Positions 8,809 to 19,752 of a stretch of 49,973 nucleotides of DNA are shown here, in pieces. The DNA is taken from the NCBI RefSeq assembly GCF_900111165.1, contig NZ_FOGH01000020.1:1-49973 (forward strand), in the 5' to 3' direction. The notes beneath the pieces were generated by a model. That model saw nothing but the letters and a program-made list of their open reading frames with translations. It did not search any database and was not told the origin of the DNA. The DNA is from Nitrosomonas sp. Nm51. GTDB lineage: Bacteria > Pseudomonadota > Gammaproteobacteria > Burkholderiales > Nitrosomonadaceae. Position 1 is the stretch's first letter. Each line of letters starts with the position of its first letter. Both the position numbers and the translations under genes were made by a program.

Positions 8809-9603
8809 ATGCCGAACGATAAAAAGCCTGTCAAAGTCCTGTCATTTTCACCCAGCGCCGACGGCGAACTGAACCGCTGGATACTGTTTTATTACGGTAT
8901 TGATTTTAAGGAAAGCCGGCACACTGTACCTTTCTTTTTCCTGCTCAACAAACTGCAAGGCGGAAAAAGTCTTGTCCTGTGCCGCGATGGAGACGTTAAA
9001 CTGACCAGCGTGCATGCCGTAATCAAGCACTTTGATGCACAGACGGCGCCTGAGTTCAAACTGATTCCAGAGGCGCTGGCCGAGTCGTTGGAAAGCGGCT
9101 GGAACCGTTATAATACCGAACTGGGAGGCGCTGCCGTCAAATGGGCCTACACCAATCTGCTGCCATATAAAACTATTATGGTCCGCCCGCTGTCGCTAGG
9201 CAGCCCCTGGCTGGAACGCTTTTTTGTCAAGCACTGGTACAGCATCCCGAAGCGGTTAATATGGAAATCACAACAACTGAGCAAGGCGGCCGCCGATGAA
9301 TCGCTGAAAACGATCAAAGCGATTTTTGAAGAAGTCGATCGCCTGCTCGCAGATGGCAGAACTTACTTGTACGGCGAACGGCTGACGCTGGCGGACTTTG
9401 CTTTTGCTGTCAGCGGAGCTCCGCTGGTACTTCCTGCCAATTATGGCGGCGATCAATTTGGACAGGGACCTATTCCGACCCTGGAAGAATTTCCTCTGGA
9501 ATTGCAGGCGACCATTCGCGCAATGCGGCAAACGCCGGCTGGCGAGTTTATATTGCGTCTTTATGCGCAAGACCGTTACCGCAGCATTCGCGATCATTCC
9601 TAA
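8809..9603 (+). CDS. Glutathione S-transferase-fold protein
   Basis: A 264-residue protein with a GST layout. An N-terminal thioredoxin-like half (KVLSFSPSADGELNRWILFYYGIDF, then a T-S pair at VKLTSVHAVIKHFD where glutathione contacts lie) is followed by an all-helical half with the conserved helix-6 motif YLYGERLTLADFAFA. Start taken at ATG 8809; GTG 8794 is an alternative and neither has a clear ribosome site. It is separated from the P450 by a MITE B insertion but keeps the same orientation. A role in glutathione conjugation or peroxide reduction within the cassette is inference. Longer than typical 200-residue GSTs because of an insert around residues 100-160. Confidence 0.8.
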   Translation: MPNDKKPVKVLSFSPSADGELNRWILFYYGIDFKESRHTVPFFFLLNKLQGGKSLVLCRDGDVKLTSVHAVIKHFDAQTAPEFKLIPEALAESLESGWNRYNTELGGAAVKWAYTNLLPYKTIMVRPLSLGSPWLERFFVKHWYSIPKRLIWKSQQLSKAAADESLKTIKAIFEEVDRLLADGRTYLYGERLTLADFAFAVSGAPLVLPANYGGDQFGQGPIPTLEEFPLELQATIRAMRQTPAGEFILRLYAQDRYRSIRDHS

Positions 9604-9795
9604 CCGCGCAGTGATACGGACAAACAAAGTCTCCAGCTGTTCTGCAATTAATGCACGCCCAAAAAATGGTACACTCATGATCCGTTCACTGACTGGAATA
9701 ATCCACAGCAGATGAACTGCACAATCATTTTGAAAAAATGAAGCAATAACTCAGTTTTTCACATTTGACGAAAAAAAGCAGGGAAACCGGTTCCA

Positions 9796-10551
9796 ATGGG
9801 ATGGATAACACGCACCGCTGGCAGTCTGCTGGCAAACTACCTGACAAAGCCGCTCAAAAATACCACGCATATCGCACCGATCAGCCAGGAAACGCTGCGC
9901 GCGACACTGCAACCCGCCGATGTGCTGCTCGTCGAGGGCGACACGCGCCTGAGCATCCCCATCAAATACCTGACGCAATCCACCTGGTCGCATGCCGCCA
10001 TATATATTGGTGAAAACGCCCTGCCGGCGCGTGAATCCTGGCAAATGCCGCTGGCTCTGGTCGAAGCTGATCTGAAATACGGCGTACACGCGGTAACACT
10101 GGCACACTACGCGCATTTAAACACGCGGATCTGCCGTCCGGCAGGTTTGAGCGCGGAAGACCGCAAGCGTGTGGTCGATTATGTTGTCAAAAATATCGGA
10201 CACCATTACGATTTAAAACATATTTTTGATCTTGCCCGCTATCTGCTTCCTTTCCCGGTACCGACAAGACTGCGCCGGCGCATGCTGGCACTCGGCAGCA
10301 ACGATCCATCGCGCGCTATTTGTTCCACGCTGATCGCGCAAGCATTTAATTCCATATCGTACCCCATACTGCCGGAAATCAAGCGCGAATGGATAGGTGA
10401 TCCGGACTGTGCCAACTGTTATAACGAAATTTACCATATCCGTCACTACAGTCTGTACACACCCCGAGATTTTGATATCTCTCCTTTCTTTGATGTTATC
10501 AAACCGACAATCATCAATGGATTTGATTACCGTTCAATTCGCTGGAAATAA
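9796..10551 (+). CDS. YiiX/YebB-like permuted NlpC/P60 thiol hydrolase
   Basis: A 251-residue protein of the circularly permuted papain-like (YiiX, LRAT-like) superfamily. The catalytic order His-then-Cys is visible: TWSHAAIYIG holds the His and SRAICSTLIAQAF holds the nucleophilic Cys. PADVLLVEGDTRLSIPIKYL is the usual first strand region of this family. Members act on lipids or amide/thioester bonds rather than peptidoglycan. AGGGAAA lies upstream of ATG 9796. No signal peptide. It ends the co-oriented run begun by protein A, and a lipid-hydrolysing or acyl-transfer step in that cassette would be consistent, but this is inference. Confidence 0.82.
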   Translation: MGWITRTAGSLLANYLTKPLKNTTHIAPISQETLRATLQPADVLLVEGDTRLSIPIKYLTQSTWSHAAIYIGENALPARESWQMPLALVEADLKYGVHAVTLAHYAHLNTRICRPAGLSAEDRKRVVDYVVKNIGHHYDLKHIFDLARYLLPFPVPTRLRRRMLALGSNDPSRAICSTLIAQAFNSISYPILPEIKREWIGDPDCANCYNEIYHIRHYSLYTPRDFDISPFFDVIKPTIINGFDYRSIRWK

Positions 10552-10579
10552 GCTCACGAAAAGTCATAGCAATATCATT

Positions 10580-10815
10580 GGCTATGTCACTTTAAGTGTT
10601 GTTCACTAATATAGTGATTAAAAATCATTGGGATAATGCTGATTATGGAGTCTAAAGCATTTAAGACGTTGCTGACAGAATTGGACAAGCTGACGCCGCA
10701 ACAGAGAAAGCAAATCGAAAAGCAATTGCAACGCCACGATGATATTCAATCGGTCATCACATTAATTGAAAAGCGTATAGATACTACACTAATCGTGAAT
10801 GAAAACTTGGTTTAA
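10580..10815 (+). pseudogene. IS1595/ISXO2-type remnant (left end and N-terminus)
   Basis: The sequence GGCTATGTCACTTTAAGTG at 10580 resembles an IS1595-family left inverted repeat. ATG 10645 then encodes MESKAFKTLLTELDKLTPQQ and on to residue 56, matching the N-terminal region of ISXO2-like transposases. The frame stops at TAA 10813 before the CxxC zinc motif and the whole catalytic domain. The rest of the element is gone and IS630-type sequence follows. Confidence 0.65.
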
Positions 10816-10849
10816 CTTAGTGCAATAAAGTCATCATAACCCGATCGCT

Positions 10850-11292
10850 GGATATGGCTGGATCAAGCGTGGCCGGGAACATGGAATTCAAGGCGCCGTC
10901 GATTGCGCAGGGCTTAATCCAATCGTCCGTTATGATGACACTATCAATGCACAATCTACGGTAGCGTTGTTACAACAGATCAGGCAACAGCACCCTGCTG
11001 CCCGTATTTACGTCATCTGCGATAATGCCCGTTATTACCGTTCACGGATCGTTACCGATTACTTGTCGGATTCAAAAACCGGATTAATCTTCCTGCCGCC
11101 ATATGCGTCCAATCCAAACCTGATTGAACGTTACTGGCGGTTTTTCAAGAAAGAAATCCTGTATGGCGAGTACTACGAAACTTTTCTCTGTTCAAACAGG
11201 CCTGTGATGATTTTTTTGCCTCACCCGAGCGCTATAAAGAATCGCTACGTTCCTTGCTGACCGATAATTTTCAGATTATCGATTGTGCCTGA
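10850..11292 (+). pseudogene. IS630-family transposase remnant (C-terminal half)
   Basis: The frame from 10850 reads GYGWIKRG, DDTINAQSTVALLQQI, VICDNARYYRS (second catalytic Asp) and LPPYASNPNLIERYWRFFKK (final Glu), the C-terminal part of an IS630/Tc1-type DDE transposase. The N-terminal third is missing. A frame change near 11177 splits the end; the original reading continues in another frame as LFKQACDDFFASPERYKE to TGA 11290-11292. Not functional. Confidence 0.85.
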
Positions 11293-11309
11293 GTGCCGAA
11301 ATTTGAAGT

Positions 11310-11372
11310 GCGGTGAGTATATACTGACAAGCTCACTGAACCCGGCAATATCATATGGATAGAGTACCAGCA
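11310..11372. mobile_element. MITE family B, truncated remnant
   Basis: ACTGACAAGCTCAC and CGGCAATATCATATGGATAGA match internal and right-arm blocks of the full family B copies but are almost fused, so the centre has been deleted. No CTAG boundary remains. Confidence 0.55.
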
Positions 11373-11480
11373 TCTCATGACGACACTATCTAACAGCAAC
11401 AGCGTATAAGCGAAATATTATTTGAGGCAGTCAAACAAGTTGCAAACCGGGCCTATATCGAATACAGACCCGGAACAATA

Positions 11481-11741
11481 TCAATATTCACTCACCGGTA
11501 TTTCAGCATCAGCAACGATTTTCTGTGCTTTGCCACAGTTTACCCGAACGATCTTGCCATCCTTTGTTTTGGTCATGCTTTTAACCGTCTCGGTTGGTTT
11601 TTTATCTTTGCAATTCATCCAGTTCAGGATATCTTCAGCTGAAACTGGCGTCAGATCAGATTCCAGATTTCCACTGGCCATTGTCGTTGTTGAGCCAAAA
11701 ATAAACATTGCTGCAAACGCAGCGATTATCATTTTTTTCAT
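11481..11741 (-). CDS. Small exported protein of unknown function
   Basis: An 86-residue protein behind a good AAGGAGAGAGG site. It has a Sec signal peptide (MKKMIIAAFAAMFIFGSTTT, cleavage likely after MAS-A/G) and a roughly 60-residue mature part with two cysteines (WMNCKDKKP and RVNCGKAQK) that could form one periplasmic disulfide. LTPVSAEDILNWMNC at the front is the most distinctive segment. I recognise no family. The flanks are an IS graveyard on one side and a gene-free AT-rich stretch on the other. Confidence 0.65.
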   Translation of the reverse strand: MKKMIIAAFAAMFIFGSTTTMASGNLESDLTPVSAEDILNWMNCKDKKPTETVKSMTKTKDGKIVRVNCGKAQKIVADAEIPVSEY

Positions 11742-12116
11742 TTTAGTTCCTCTCTCCTTAATTAATTCAATTACCCCGCCTGAGTGCTCCCAGATAATGC
11801 GACATTACTTTAAATCTGCAACACTTAATCATGATCGTAATTATATTTAAGGCCATGACGAAATAGCTGATTTAAAATATCACGCTGCTATTTTACTTTT
11901 TTATCCTGCGTTTGCAATATTAACACTCCACATTATTGCAGTCCAGGCTGTAACTTCTGCATTAAAAACGCTGATGAAATATCAGGTGGTATTTGCTGAC
12001 TACTTTTACTCTCATTGATAAGTTCTGTCCCGAATAATAAAAAACGATACACTATCTGGAAAATCATAAAGCAAAAATTTATATATATTTAAACCACGCG
12101 ATTAAACTACTGAGAG
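11742..12116. other. Gene-free AT-rich stretch
   Basis: The 375 bp between the small exported gene and nudJ hold only short or unsupported frames. The part before 12117 is very AT-rich and probably carries the nudJ-mnmA promoter, but I see no clear consensus boxes. Confidence 0.4.
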
Positions 12117-12584
12117 ATGATGATTTGGAAGCCGAATGTAACCGTCGCTGCCGTTGCTGAGCAGGAGAATAAGTTTTTACTGGTGGAAGAAACTGTATCA
12201 CCAGGGGCGATCACGCTACTGAACCAGCCTGCCGGGCATCTGGAAGCAGGTGAATCACTGATTCAGGCTGTCGTAAGGGAAACACTGGAAGAGACCGGTT
12301 ACACGTTCACGCCAGAATGGCTGATAGGAATATATCACTGGCATTCCAGTGATAATAATACCACTTACCTGCGTTTCGCTTTTTCAGGTGATGTTTCCGA
12401 TTTTGATCCGGATTATGTTCGTGAGGCATGCATTGTAAATGCGGGCTGGTACGCTATGCCGCAAATTGAAGAATTAACCATGCGTCACCGAAGCCCCCTT
12501 GTGAAACAGTGTATTCAGGACTTTTCTGCCAACAAGCGTTATCCGCTTGAGATATTGACGCATTACAACTTTGACCTGACGTGA
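12117..12584 (+). CDS. nudJ: Nudix hydrolase, NudJ-like
   Basis: A 155-residue Nudix protein. The full box G-x5-E-x7-R-E-U-x-E-E-x-G-U spans [20 protein letters not shown] plus TGY. The N-terminus [20 protein letters not shown] and the [12 protein letters not shown] context match NudJ (phosphatase on thiamine/HMP pyrophosphates and NTPs). Two adjacent ATG codons start the frame. It overlaps the next gene by one base (TGATG), and nudJ directly before mnmA is a widespread proteobacterial arrangement. Confidence 0.88.
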   Translation: MMIWKPNVTVAAVAEQENKFLLVEETVSPGAITLLNQPAGHLEAGESLIQAVVRETLEETGYTFTPEWLIGIYHWHSSDNNTTYLRFAFSGDVSDFDPDYVREACIVNAGWYAMPQIEELTMRHRSPLVKQCIQDFSANKRYPLEILTHYNFDLT

Positions 12585-13663
12585 TGAAAAAAAAGCACGT
12601 GATCGTGGGCATGTCGGGTGGTGTAGATTCATCAGTTGCCGCCTACTTGCTCAAGCAGCAGGGTTATACTGTTACCGGCCTGTTTATGAAAAACTGGGAA
12701 GACGATGACACCGACACCTATTGCTCTTCGCGGCAGGACTTTCTGGATGCAGTTTCTGTAGCGGATATACTGGATATTCCTATTGAAACGGTTAATTTTT
12801 CAGACGCATATAAAGACCGCGTTTTTTCCAATTTTCTGGCGGAATACAAAGCCGGACGCACGCCTAATCCCGACGTGCTGTGTAATGCCGAGATCAAATT
12901 CAAGGCATTTCTCGATCATGCGTATCAATTAGGCGCCGATTATATAGCGACGGGACATTATGCACAGCTAAGAACATTCAACGGCGCATTTCAATTACTC
13001 AAAGGAGAAGACGGAACCAAAGACCAGAGTTATTTCCTGTACCGTCTGAACCAGAAACAGCTTGCCAGAACTTTGTTTCCGATAGGTCACCTGTATAAAC
13101 GCGAGGTACGCAAGATTGCAAGCGACCTGAAACTTCCCAATTACGCTAAAAAAGACAGTACCGGCATCTGTTTCATAGGCGAGCGGCCGTTCCGTGAATT
13201 TTTAAACCGTTATTTGCCACACGAACCCGGCGAGATTCAAACGCCCGAAGGCGATGTCGTCGGCAGGCATCTTGGCCTGATGTACTATACCATCGGACAG
13301 CGGCAAGGATTAGGCATTGGCGGCAAGCGAGGCGGCACGGAAGACCCCTGGTTCGTTTGTGAAAAAAAACCGGCTGAAAACGTCTTGGTCGTCGTTCAGG
13401 GTCATGACCATCCCAGTTTATTGCAGCCGTCTCTTACGGCAACGGACCTAACCTGGATTAGCGGCGAAAGGCCGCACTGTGACTGGGTTTATGCCGCCAA
13501 AACGCGATACCGCCAGAAAGATGCGCCCTGTACCATTGCCGGTTTCAGTAGCGCATGTTGCCGGATTGATTTTGCACAGACTCAGTGGGCAGTAACACCC
13601 GGACAGTCTGTGGTGGTTTATGAAAGCAAGGTATGCTTAGGTGGCGGCATTATTGTCGAGTAG
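12584..13663 (+). CDS. mnmA: tRNA-specific 2-thiouridylase MnmA
   Basis: A 359-residue enzyme that thiolates U34 of Lys, Glu and Gln tRNAs using ATP and a persulfide relay. The PP-loop [15 protein letters not shown] is at the start, the catalytic Cys is in [12 protein letters not shown] (near residue 99), and the second Cys is in [12 protein letters not shown] (near 200). ATGHYAQL and [13 protein letters not shown] are also conserved. The length matches the family. The start at ATG 12584 overlaps the nudJ stop by one base, implying translational coupling. Confidence 0.96.
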   Translation: MKKKHVIVGMSGGVDSSVAAYLLKQQGYTVTGLFMKNWEDDDTDTYCSSRQDFLDAVSVADILDIPIETVNFSDAYKDRVFSNFLAEYKAGRTPNPDVLCNAEIKFKAFLDHAYQLGADYIATGHYAQLRTFNGAFQLLKGEDGTKDQSYFLYRLNQKQLARTLFPIGHLYKREVRKIASDLKLPNYAKKDSTGICFIGERPFREFLNRYLPHEPGEIQTPEGDVVGRHLGLMYYTIGQRQGLGIGGKRGGTEDPWFVCEKKPAENVLVVVQGHDHPSLLQPSLTATDLTWISGERPHCDWVYAAKTRYRQKDAPCTIAGFSSACCRIDFAQTQWAVTPGQSVVVYESKVCLGGGIIVE

Positions 13664-13702
13664 ACCTGCTGGATGACCGTGCCGGTTTAAAATAGACTTA
13701 TA

Positions 13703-13863
13703 AGGAGCCGCGAATAAATAAGTGTGACAATTGCGCGCGTCTGGCAGGATGCAATGCAAGGCGGGAGGATGAGTCATGGCACAGGCTATGGCGACGACGA
13801 ACAACACCGCAGCGTGCCCGCCAGATGCGATCCAAGTGTTACAGTTATTTATGAACGACTCCT
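13703..13863. mobile_element. MITE family A, copy 2
   Basis: A 161-bp copy of the element at 3797, about 93% identical by eye with one single-base indel. Left end AGGAGCCGCGAATAAATAA, right end TTATTTATGAACGACTCCT. It ends 29 bp before the start of the next gene, so it may contribute to that transcript's 5' region. Confidence 0.8.
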
Positions 13864-13892
13864 AAGTATTGAATCACTCGTTGAGGTATCGA

Positions 13893-14309
13893 ATGTTAAA
13901 GCAATTGATGGCGCTATGGATTTTGACTTTGTGTGTGAATCTGGTCAGCGCTGAAGAACAGAACTTTCTTGAAGAAATTGAAAACAGCGCGCGCGCCTGG
14001 CTGGGTTTGAACGATGACGGCCGGTACGCGGAAAGCTGGAGAAATTCATCTCCACACTTTCGGGGAAAAATGACTGAGTCTGACTGGCTTAAAAAAGCCG
14101 GTGACATCAGAAAACCACTCGGCGCAATGGAAGCCAGATATATTGCGACCGCAAGTCAAGCAAAGAAGCTGTCCGGGTTGCCCGAAGGCGAATACGTAGT
14201 GCTTCAGTTTTACACGACTTTCAAGGATCGAACGTTAGCGCTGGAAACAGTCACTCTCGCGAAAGAAAAGGATGCCACCTGGCGGGTTGCCGATTATGCG
14301 ATTAAATAA
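13893..14309 (+). CDS. Exported DUF4019-like protein
   Basis: A 138-residue protein with GAGG 6 bp before ATG 13893. The signal peptide is MLKQLMALWILTLCVNLVSA, cleaved before EEQN. The mature region (ARAWLGLNDDGRYAESWRNS, SPHFRGKMTESDW, then YVVLQFYTTFKDR and TLAKEKDATWRVADYAIK) follows the DUF4019 pattern, a small NTF2-like or cystatin-like periplasmic domain of unknown role. An in-frame ATG at 13869 lacks a ribosome site and would spoil the signal peptide. The MITE A copy sits immediately upstream. Confidence 0.75.
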   Translation: MLKQLMALWILTLCVNLVSAEEQNFLEEIENSARAWLGLNDDGRYAESWRNSSPHFRGKMTESDWLKKAGDIRKPLGAMEARYIATASQAKKLSGLPEGEYVVLQFYTTFKDRTLALETVTLAKEKDATWRVADYAIK

Positions 14310-14491
14310 ATCCACCAAACCGGATATTTTACACATACGCGCTACTTTACAATACCATGACTAACGAAAAACTGCAGTCATGAAATCCGTTTGCGGATAA
14401 TCAAAATCCTGCAATTAGCCATGATGGCTTGGCAGGCTGTTCTGAATGACCGGTCGGTAAAGCATGTTAAAGGGTTTTTTATAAAGAGGGG

Positions 14492-15374
14492 ATGATGATG
14501 AAACAATGTACCAGGGCATGGATTTCAACAGCGTATTTGCTGGGACTGCTGTTTAGCCCCAGTCCGCTTTCCGCTGCGGCAACCAGCGAAATTGAGACTG
14601 TTTTCAATTGGGCTGAAAATAATTTCCCCGGGTTATTTCCAGAACATCGAACGACACAAATAATTGATCCCTGGGCATTCAGGTTTTATCCATCAACAGG
14701 AATATACACAGGCATAAAAAATGATGCGGTGTATGTGCTGGGCGGACCATGGGGAACGGATAGCCCGACGTTTATCGCCACCCTGCCCAATCTATTGACG
14801 CAAATACAAAGTGAAGGGGGCAACGGAAGCGTACCGGCATGCCGCGGAACGACAGAAATTCCACAAAGCATGGTACTCACCCAGAGCGGCAGCGTCGTCA
14901 ACATTACAACAAATGGGCAATGTGTAGTGATTGATGATCCGGAAAGTGCCGACTTTTGTGAGTCACCTGCCCCCCCCTAACCCGACCGGCATTTCAGTAT
15001 TAAGTACGGTTGAAGTTAATTCGTTTCAAACAACGGGGATTACGATTGATTCGCCTGATTTTCCGAATCCGCTGGCTTCTTTTATGCAGAACTTATCAAG
15101 TTGCATAGTTGATGCGCCAGCAGACCTGATCAATCTGGTCGTGAATACCGATATTTGTTATGATTTGACCGGGCAGCTATCAGGTTTCCCCAGTGGTTTC
15201 GGTATCACAATCAATCCGCCGGTTACAGTGTCGACAGTCTCCTCGAGCATTAACCGGCAGGTAGCAGATTGCTTTGCTACCGATGCGGCAGTTATCAACA
15301 ACCCGGTAACGGGTGAAGTCTGGGTCAATGTTGACGGCAGTTTTGTGCCGGTTTCAGAAAGTTCCGGCTTCTGA
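14492..15374 (+). pseudogene. Secreted protein split by a C8 tract
   Basis: The first frame starts at ATG 14492, has a signal peptide ending near PLSAAA, and contains the betaproteobacterial repeat-like domain NWAENNFPGLFPEHR, FYPSTGIYTGIKNDAVYVLG. It stops at TAA 14978, directly after eight C at 14970-14977. A second open frame continues from there to TGA 15372 (PNPTGISVLSTVEVNSF and on to VNVDGSFVPVSES). Removing one C joins both into a protein of about 293 residues. It is either an authentic frameshift or phase-variable tract, or a sequencing error in the homopolymer. Function unknown; likely extracellular or periplasmic. Confidence 0.65.
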
Positions 15375-15451
15375 ATTTATCGCGCCGTCAGGTTGCAATA
15401 TGCTAATAAGCATGCCATGTTAAAATCCGCATCTTCATTATCTTTGACTGA

Positions 15452-16843
<1,392 letters not shown>

Positions 16844-16916
16844 ATGGCCGATATTACTATACAGTTGTTAACTGGCGCCCATAATTAACCGCATCGGTTA
16901 AATTTCTCACAAAAAA

Positions 16917-16945
16917 CTTGAAATCCCGGAAATTGTCCCAACAAT
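16917..16945 (+). promoter_or_regulatory. Candidate heat-shock (sigma-32) promoter of grpE
   Basis: CTTGAAA at 16917-16923 matches the -35 box of sigma-32 promoters. After 13 bp, CCCAACAAT is a weak match to the CCCCATnT -10 box. It lies shortly before grpE, where such a promoter is expected. Confidence 0.35.
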
Positions 16946-16970
16946 CCCCTGATAATCATTAGGAGGAACG

Positions 16971-17582
16971 ATGCAAAATTCACGGAATCCGCAAGATACA
17001 CAGCCGAATGAATCTGAAAACGTGTCAGACAATCAACATATTGGTGCAACCGAAGCTGTTGATGAAACGATACAGGTAGCACATGTAACCGGAGAGAATG
17101 AAGCAGCACCAGAAGCGCAGCCCGATCCGGAGCAGCGATTGAAAGCGGCTGAAGATAAGGCTGCAGAACTCCATGAAGCCTGGATGCGCGCTAAAGCAGA
17201 AACTGAAAACATCCGTAAGCGCGCACAAAACGATGTCGCTAATGCACACAAGTACGCGGTTGAGAATTTTTCCACTGAATTGCTGACTGTCATGGACAGT
17301 CTGGAAGCCGCACTGGCAGTTGATAACGCCAGCGTTGAAAATTACAAGAACGGCATGGAGCTGACTCAAAAACAATTAACCGCTGTGTTTAATAAGTTCA
17401 ATATCGCAGTGATTGACCCGGTGGGTGAGAAGTTCGATCCGCATCAGCATCAGGCGATGTGCACCGCCGATTCCGAACAAGAGCCCAATACTGTGGTGCA
17501 GGTGATGCAAAAGGGTTACAAGCTGCATGACAGAGTGATTCGTCCGGCGCTTGTGATGGTTTCCAAGGCAAAAGATGCCTGA
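16971..17582 (+). CDS. grpE: Nucleotide exchange factor GrpE
   Basis: A 203-residue DnaK co-chaperone that releases ADP. An acidic, disordered N-terminus is followed by a long coiled coil ([39 protein letters not shown]) and the beta domain with FDPHQHQAM and [23 protein letters not shown] precedes the ATG. It is the first gene of grpE-dnaK-dnaJ. Confidence 0.96.
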   Translation: MQNSRNPQDTQPNESENVSDNQHIGATEAVDETIQVAHVTGENEAAPEAQPDPEQRLKAAEDKAAELHEAWMRAKAETENIRKRAQNDVANAHKYAVENFSTELLTVMDSLEAALAVDNASVENYKNGMELTQKQLTAVFNKFNIAVIDPVGEKFDPHQHQAMCTADSEQEPNTVVQVMQKGYKLHDRVIRPALVMVSKAKDA

Positions 17583-17653
17583 TCCAGCTTGAAATTTAAC
17601 AATGTATCTCCATTTATCTGATTAATTCATAGACAGTTTATAAGGATCCAAAC

Positions 17654-19597
17654 ATGGCAAAAATTATTGGTATCGATCTGGGTACGACCAATTCCTGTGT
17701 GGCGATTATGGAAAGCGGCAAGCCCAAAGTGATAGAAAACTCGGAGGGAACCCGTACAACGCCGTCGATCGTTGCCTATACGGAAGACAACGAGATTCTG
17801 GTTGGCGCATCAGCCAAACGTCAGGCGGTTACAAATCCCCAAAACACCCTGTTTGCGGTAAAACGCCTGATCGGCCGCCGTTTTGATGAGGATATGGTAC
17901 AAAAAGATATCAAAATGGTGCCCTATAAAATCATCAAGGCCAGTAATAACGACGCGTGGGTTGAAGTGCGCGACAAAAAAATAGCGCCGCCGGAGGTTTC
18001 TGCGCAGGTATTGAAAAAAATGAAAAAAACCGCAGAAGATTATCTGGGCGAAACGGTAACGGAAGCGGTGATTACTGTACCTGCATATTTTAATGACTCT
18101 CAGCGTCAAGCCACCAAGGATGCCGGCAAAATCGCCGGACTGGAAGTCAAACGAATCATTAATGAACCGACAGCGGCTGCATTGGCTTTTGGTCTGGATA
18201 AAAAAGAGGGAGACCGTAAAATCGCAGTATATGATCTCGGGGGTGGCACCTTTGACATTTCCATTATCGAAATTGCCGAGGTCGAAGGCGAGCATCAGTT
18301 TGAAGTACTGGCAACCAATGGCGATACGTTCCTTGGCGGTGAAGATTTCGATTCACGCGTTATTGAATATCTGGTTGATGAATTTAAAAAAGAGAGCGGC
18401 ATCGACCTGAAACAGGACATGCTGGCACTGCAACGCCTGAAAGACGCGGCGGAAAAAACCAAAATTGAATTGTCTTCAAGTCAGCAGACCGAAGTGAATC
18501 TGCCATATATTACAGCGGACGCAAGCGGACCCAAGCATATGGCGATCAAAATTACGCGCGCCAAGCTGGAAAGCCTGGTTGAGGAACTGATTGAGCGTAC
18601 AGCGGAACCCTGCCGTATTGCGATGAAAGACGCAGGTGTGTCGGCATCGGAAATTGATGATGTGATCCTGGTCGGCGGTCAGACCCGGATGCCGAAAGTT
18701 CAGGAAAAGGTCAATGAGATTTTTGGCAAAGAGCCGCGCAAGGACGTCAATCCGGATGAAGCAGTCGCAGTGGGTGCCGCAATTCAGGGCGGCGTGCTGC
18801 AGGGCGATGTCAAAGATGTATTGTTGCTTGATGTGACGCCGTTGTCACTCGGTATCGAAACACTGGGCGGCGTCATGACCAAACTGATTCCTAAAAACAC
18901 GACGATTCCAACCAAAGCGCAACAGGTTTTTTCAACCGCGGAGGACAATCAGACGGCGGTTACCATCCATGTGTTGCAAGGTGAGCGTGAAATGGCTTCC
19001 GGCAACAAGAGCCTGGGACAATTCAATTTGACGGATATTCCGCCGTCACCGCGCGGGATGCCGCAAATTGAAGTCGCGTTTGATATCGATGCCAATGGAA
19101 TTTTGCATGTATCGGCAAAGGATAAAGCGACAGGCAAGGAAAACAAGATCAAAATCCAGGCCAGCTCAGGCTTGTCGGAGAGCGAAATCGACCGCATGGT
19201 TAAGGATGCCGAGGCGCATGCAGAAGAGGATCACAAAATTCTGGAACTGGTTTCAAGCCGCAATCAATGCGACGCCATTATTCACTCAGTGAAAAAATCG
19301 CTAACAGATCATGGCGATCAATTGGATGAAGACGAGAAATCAAAAATCGAGGCGGCGCTGAAAGATGCAGAAGAAGCATTGAAATCGGATAATAAAGATG
19401 AGATCGATGCAAAAACCCAGGCATTGACAGAAGCTTCGCATAAGCTGGCTGAAAAAATGTATCAAAATCAGGAACAGCCATCGCAACAATCCGGAGCAGG
19501 GGCGGGAGCAGGAGCGTCCTCTTCGGGAAGCGGCGAGAAATCTGTAGAAGGCGACGTTGTTGACGCTGAGTTTGAGGAAGTTAAGGATAAGAAATAA
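17654..19597 (+). CDS. dnaK: Chaperone DnaK (Hsp70)
   Basis: A 647-residue Hsp70. The ATPase domain shows [26 protein letters not shown] and [14 protein letters not shown]. The linker is [14 protein letters not shown]. The substrate domain and helical lid follow, and the C-terminus is the Gly/Ala-rich tail ending EEVKDKK. Ribosome site AAGGAT. It sits 71 bp after grpE and 155 bp before dnaJ, with a hairpin in the latter gap. Confidence 0.98.
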   Translation: MAKIIGIDLGTTNSCVAIMESGKPKVIENSEGTRTTPSIVAYTEDNEILVGASAKRQAVTNPQNTLFAVKRLIGRRFDEDMVQKDIKMVPYKIIKASNNDAWVEVRDKKIAPPEVSAQVLKKMKKTAEDYLGETVTEAVITVPAYFNDSQRQATKDAGKIAGLEVKRIINEPTAAALAFGLDKKEGDRKIAVYDLGGGTFDISIIEIAEVEGEHQFEVLATNGDTFLGGEDFDSRVIEYLVDEFKKESGIDLKQDMLALQRLKDAAEKTKIELSSSQQTEVNLPYITADASGPKHMAIKITRAKLESLVEELIERTAEPCRIAMKDAGVSASEIDDVILVGGQTRMPKVQEKVNEIFGKEPRKDVNPDEAVAVGAAIQGGVLQGDVKDVLLLDVTPLSLGIETLGGVMTKLIPKNTTIPTKAQQVFSTAEDNQTAVTIHVLQGEREMASGNKSLGQFNLTDIPPSPRGMPQIEVAFDIDANGILHVSAKDKATGKENKIKIQASSGLSESEIDRMVKDAEAHAEEDHKILELVSSRNQCDAIIHSVKKSLTDHGDQLDEDEKSKIEAALKDAEEALKSDNKDEIDAKTQALTEASHKLAEKMYQNQEQPSQQSGAGAGAGASSSGSGEKSVEGDVVDAEFEEVKDKK

Positions 19598-19621
19598 ATT
19601 TTATTGATCACCTGCCACAAG

Positions 19622-19672
19622 CGCAGAGACGAAAAAAGGACATAAAAAGTTCTTTTCCGTGCTCTGCGTTTT
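19622..19672 (+). terminator. Stem-loop between dnaK and dnaJ
   Basis: CGCAGAG at 19622 pairs with CTCTGCG at 19662. The inner part (AAAAAAGGAC with GTTCTTTT) extends the stem with small bulges, and TTTT follows. Likely a terminator or attenuator that lowers dnaJ relative to dnaK. Confidence 0.6.
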
Positions 19673-19752
19673 GGTATTTGTTCACAAAGTGATGGATATT
19701 CGAATTAGGGCCGGTATCAGAACTCAAATCAAGGTGGTAGTAGAAACTAAAT

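Noticed and set aside
16870..16890. GCGCCCATAATT as a heat-shock -10 box before grpE
   Set aside because: No matching CTTGAAA at the required distance; the site at 16917 fits better.
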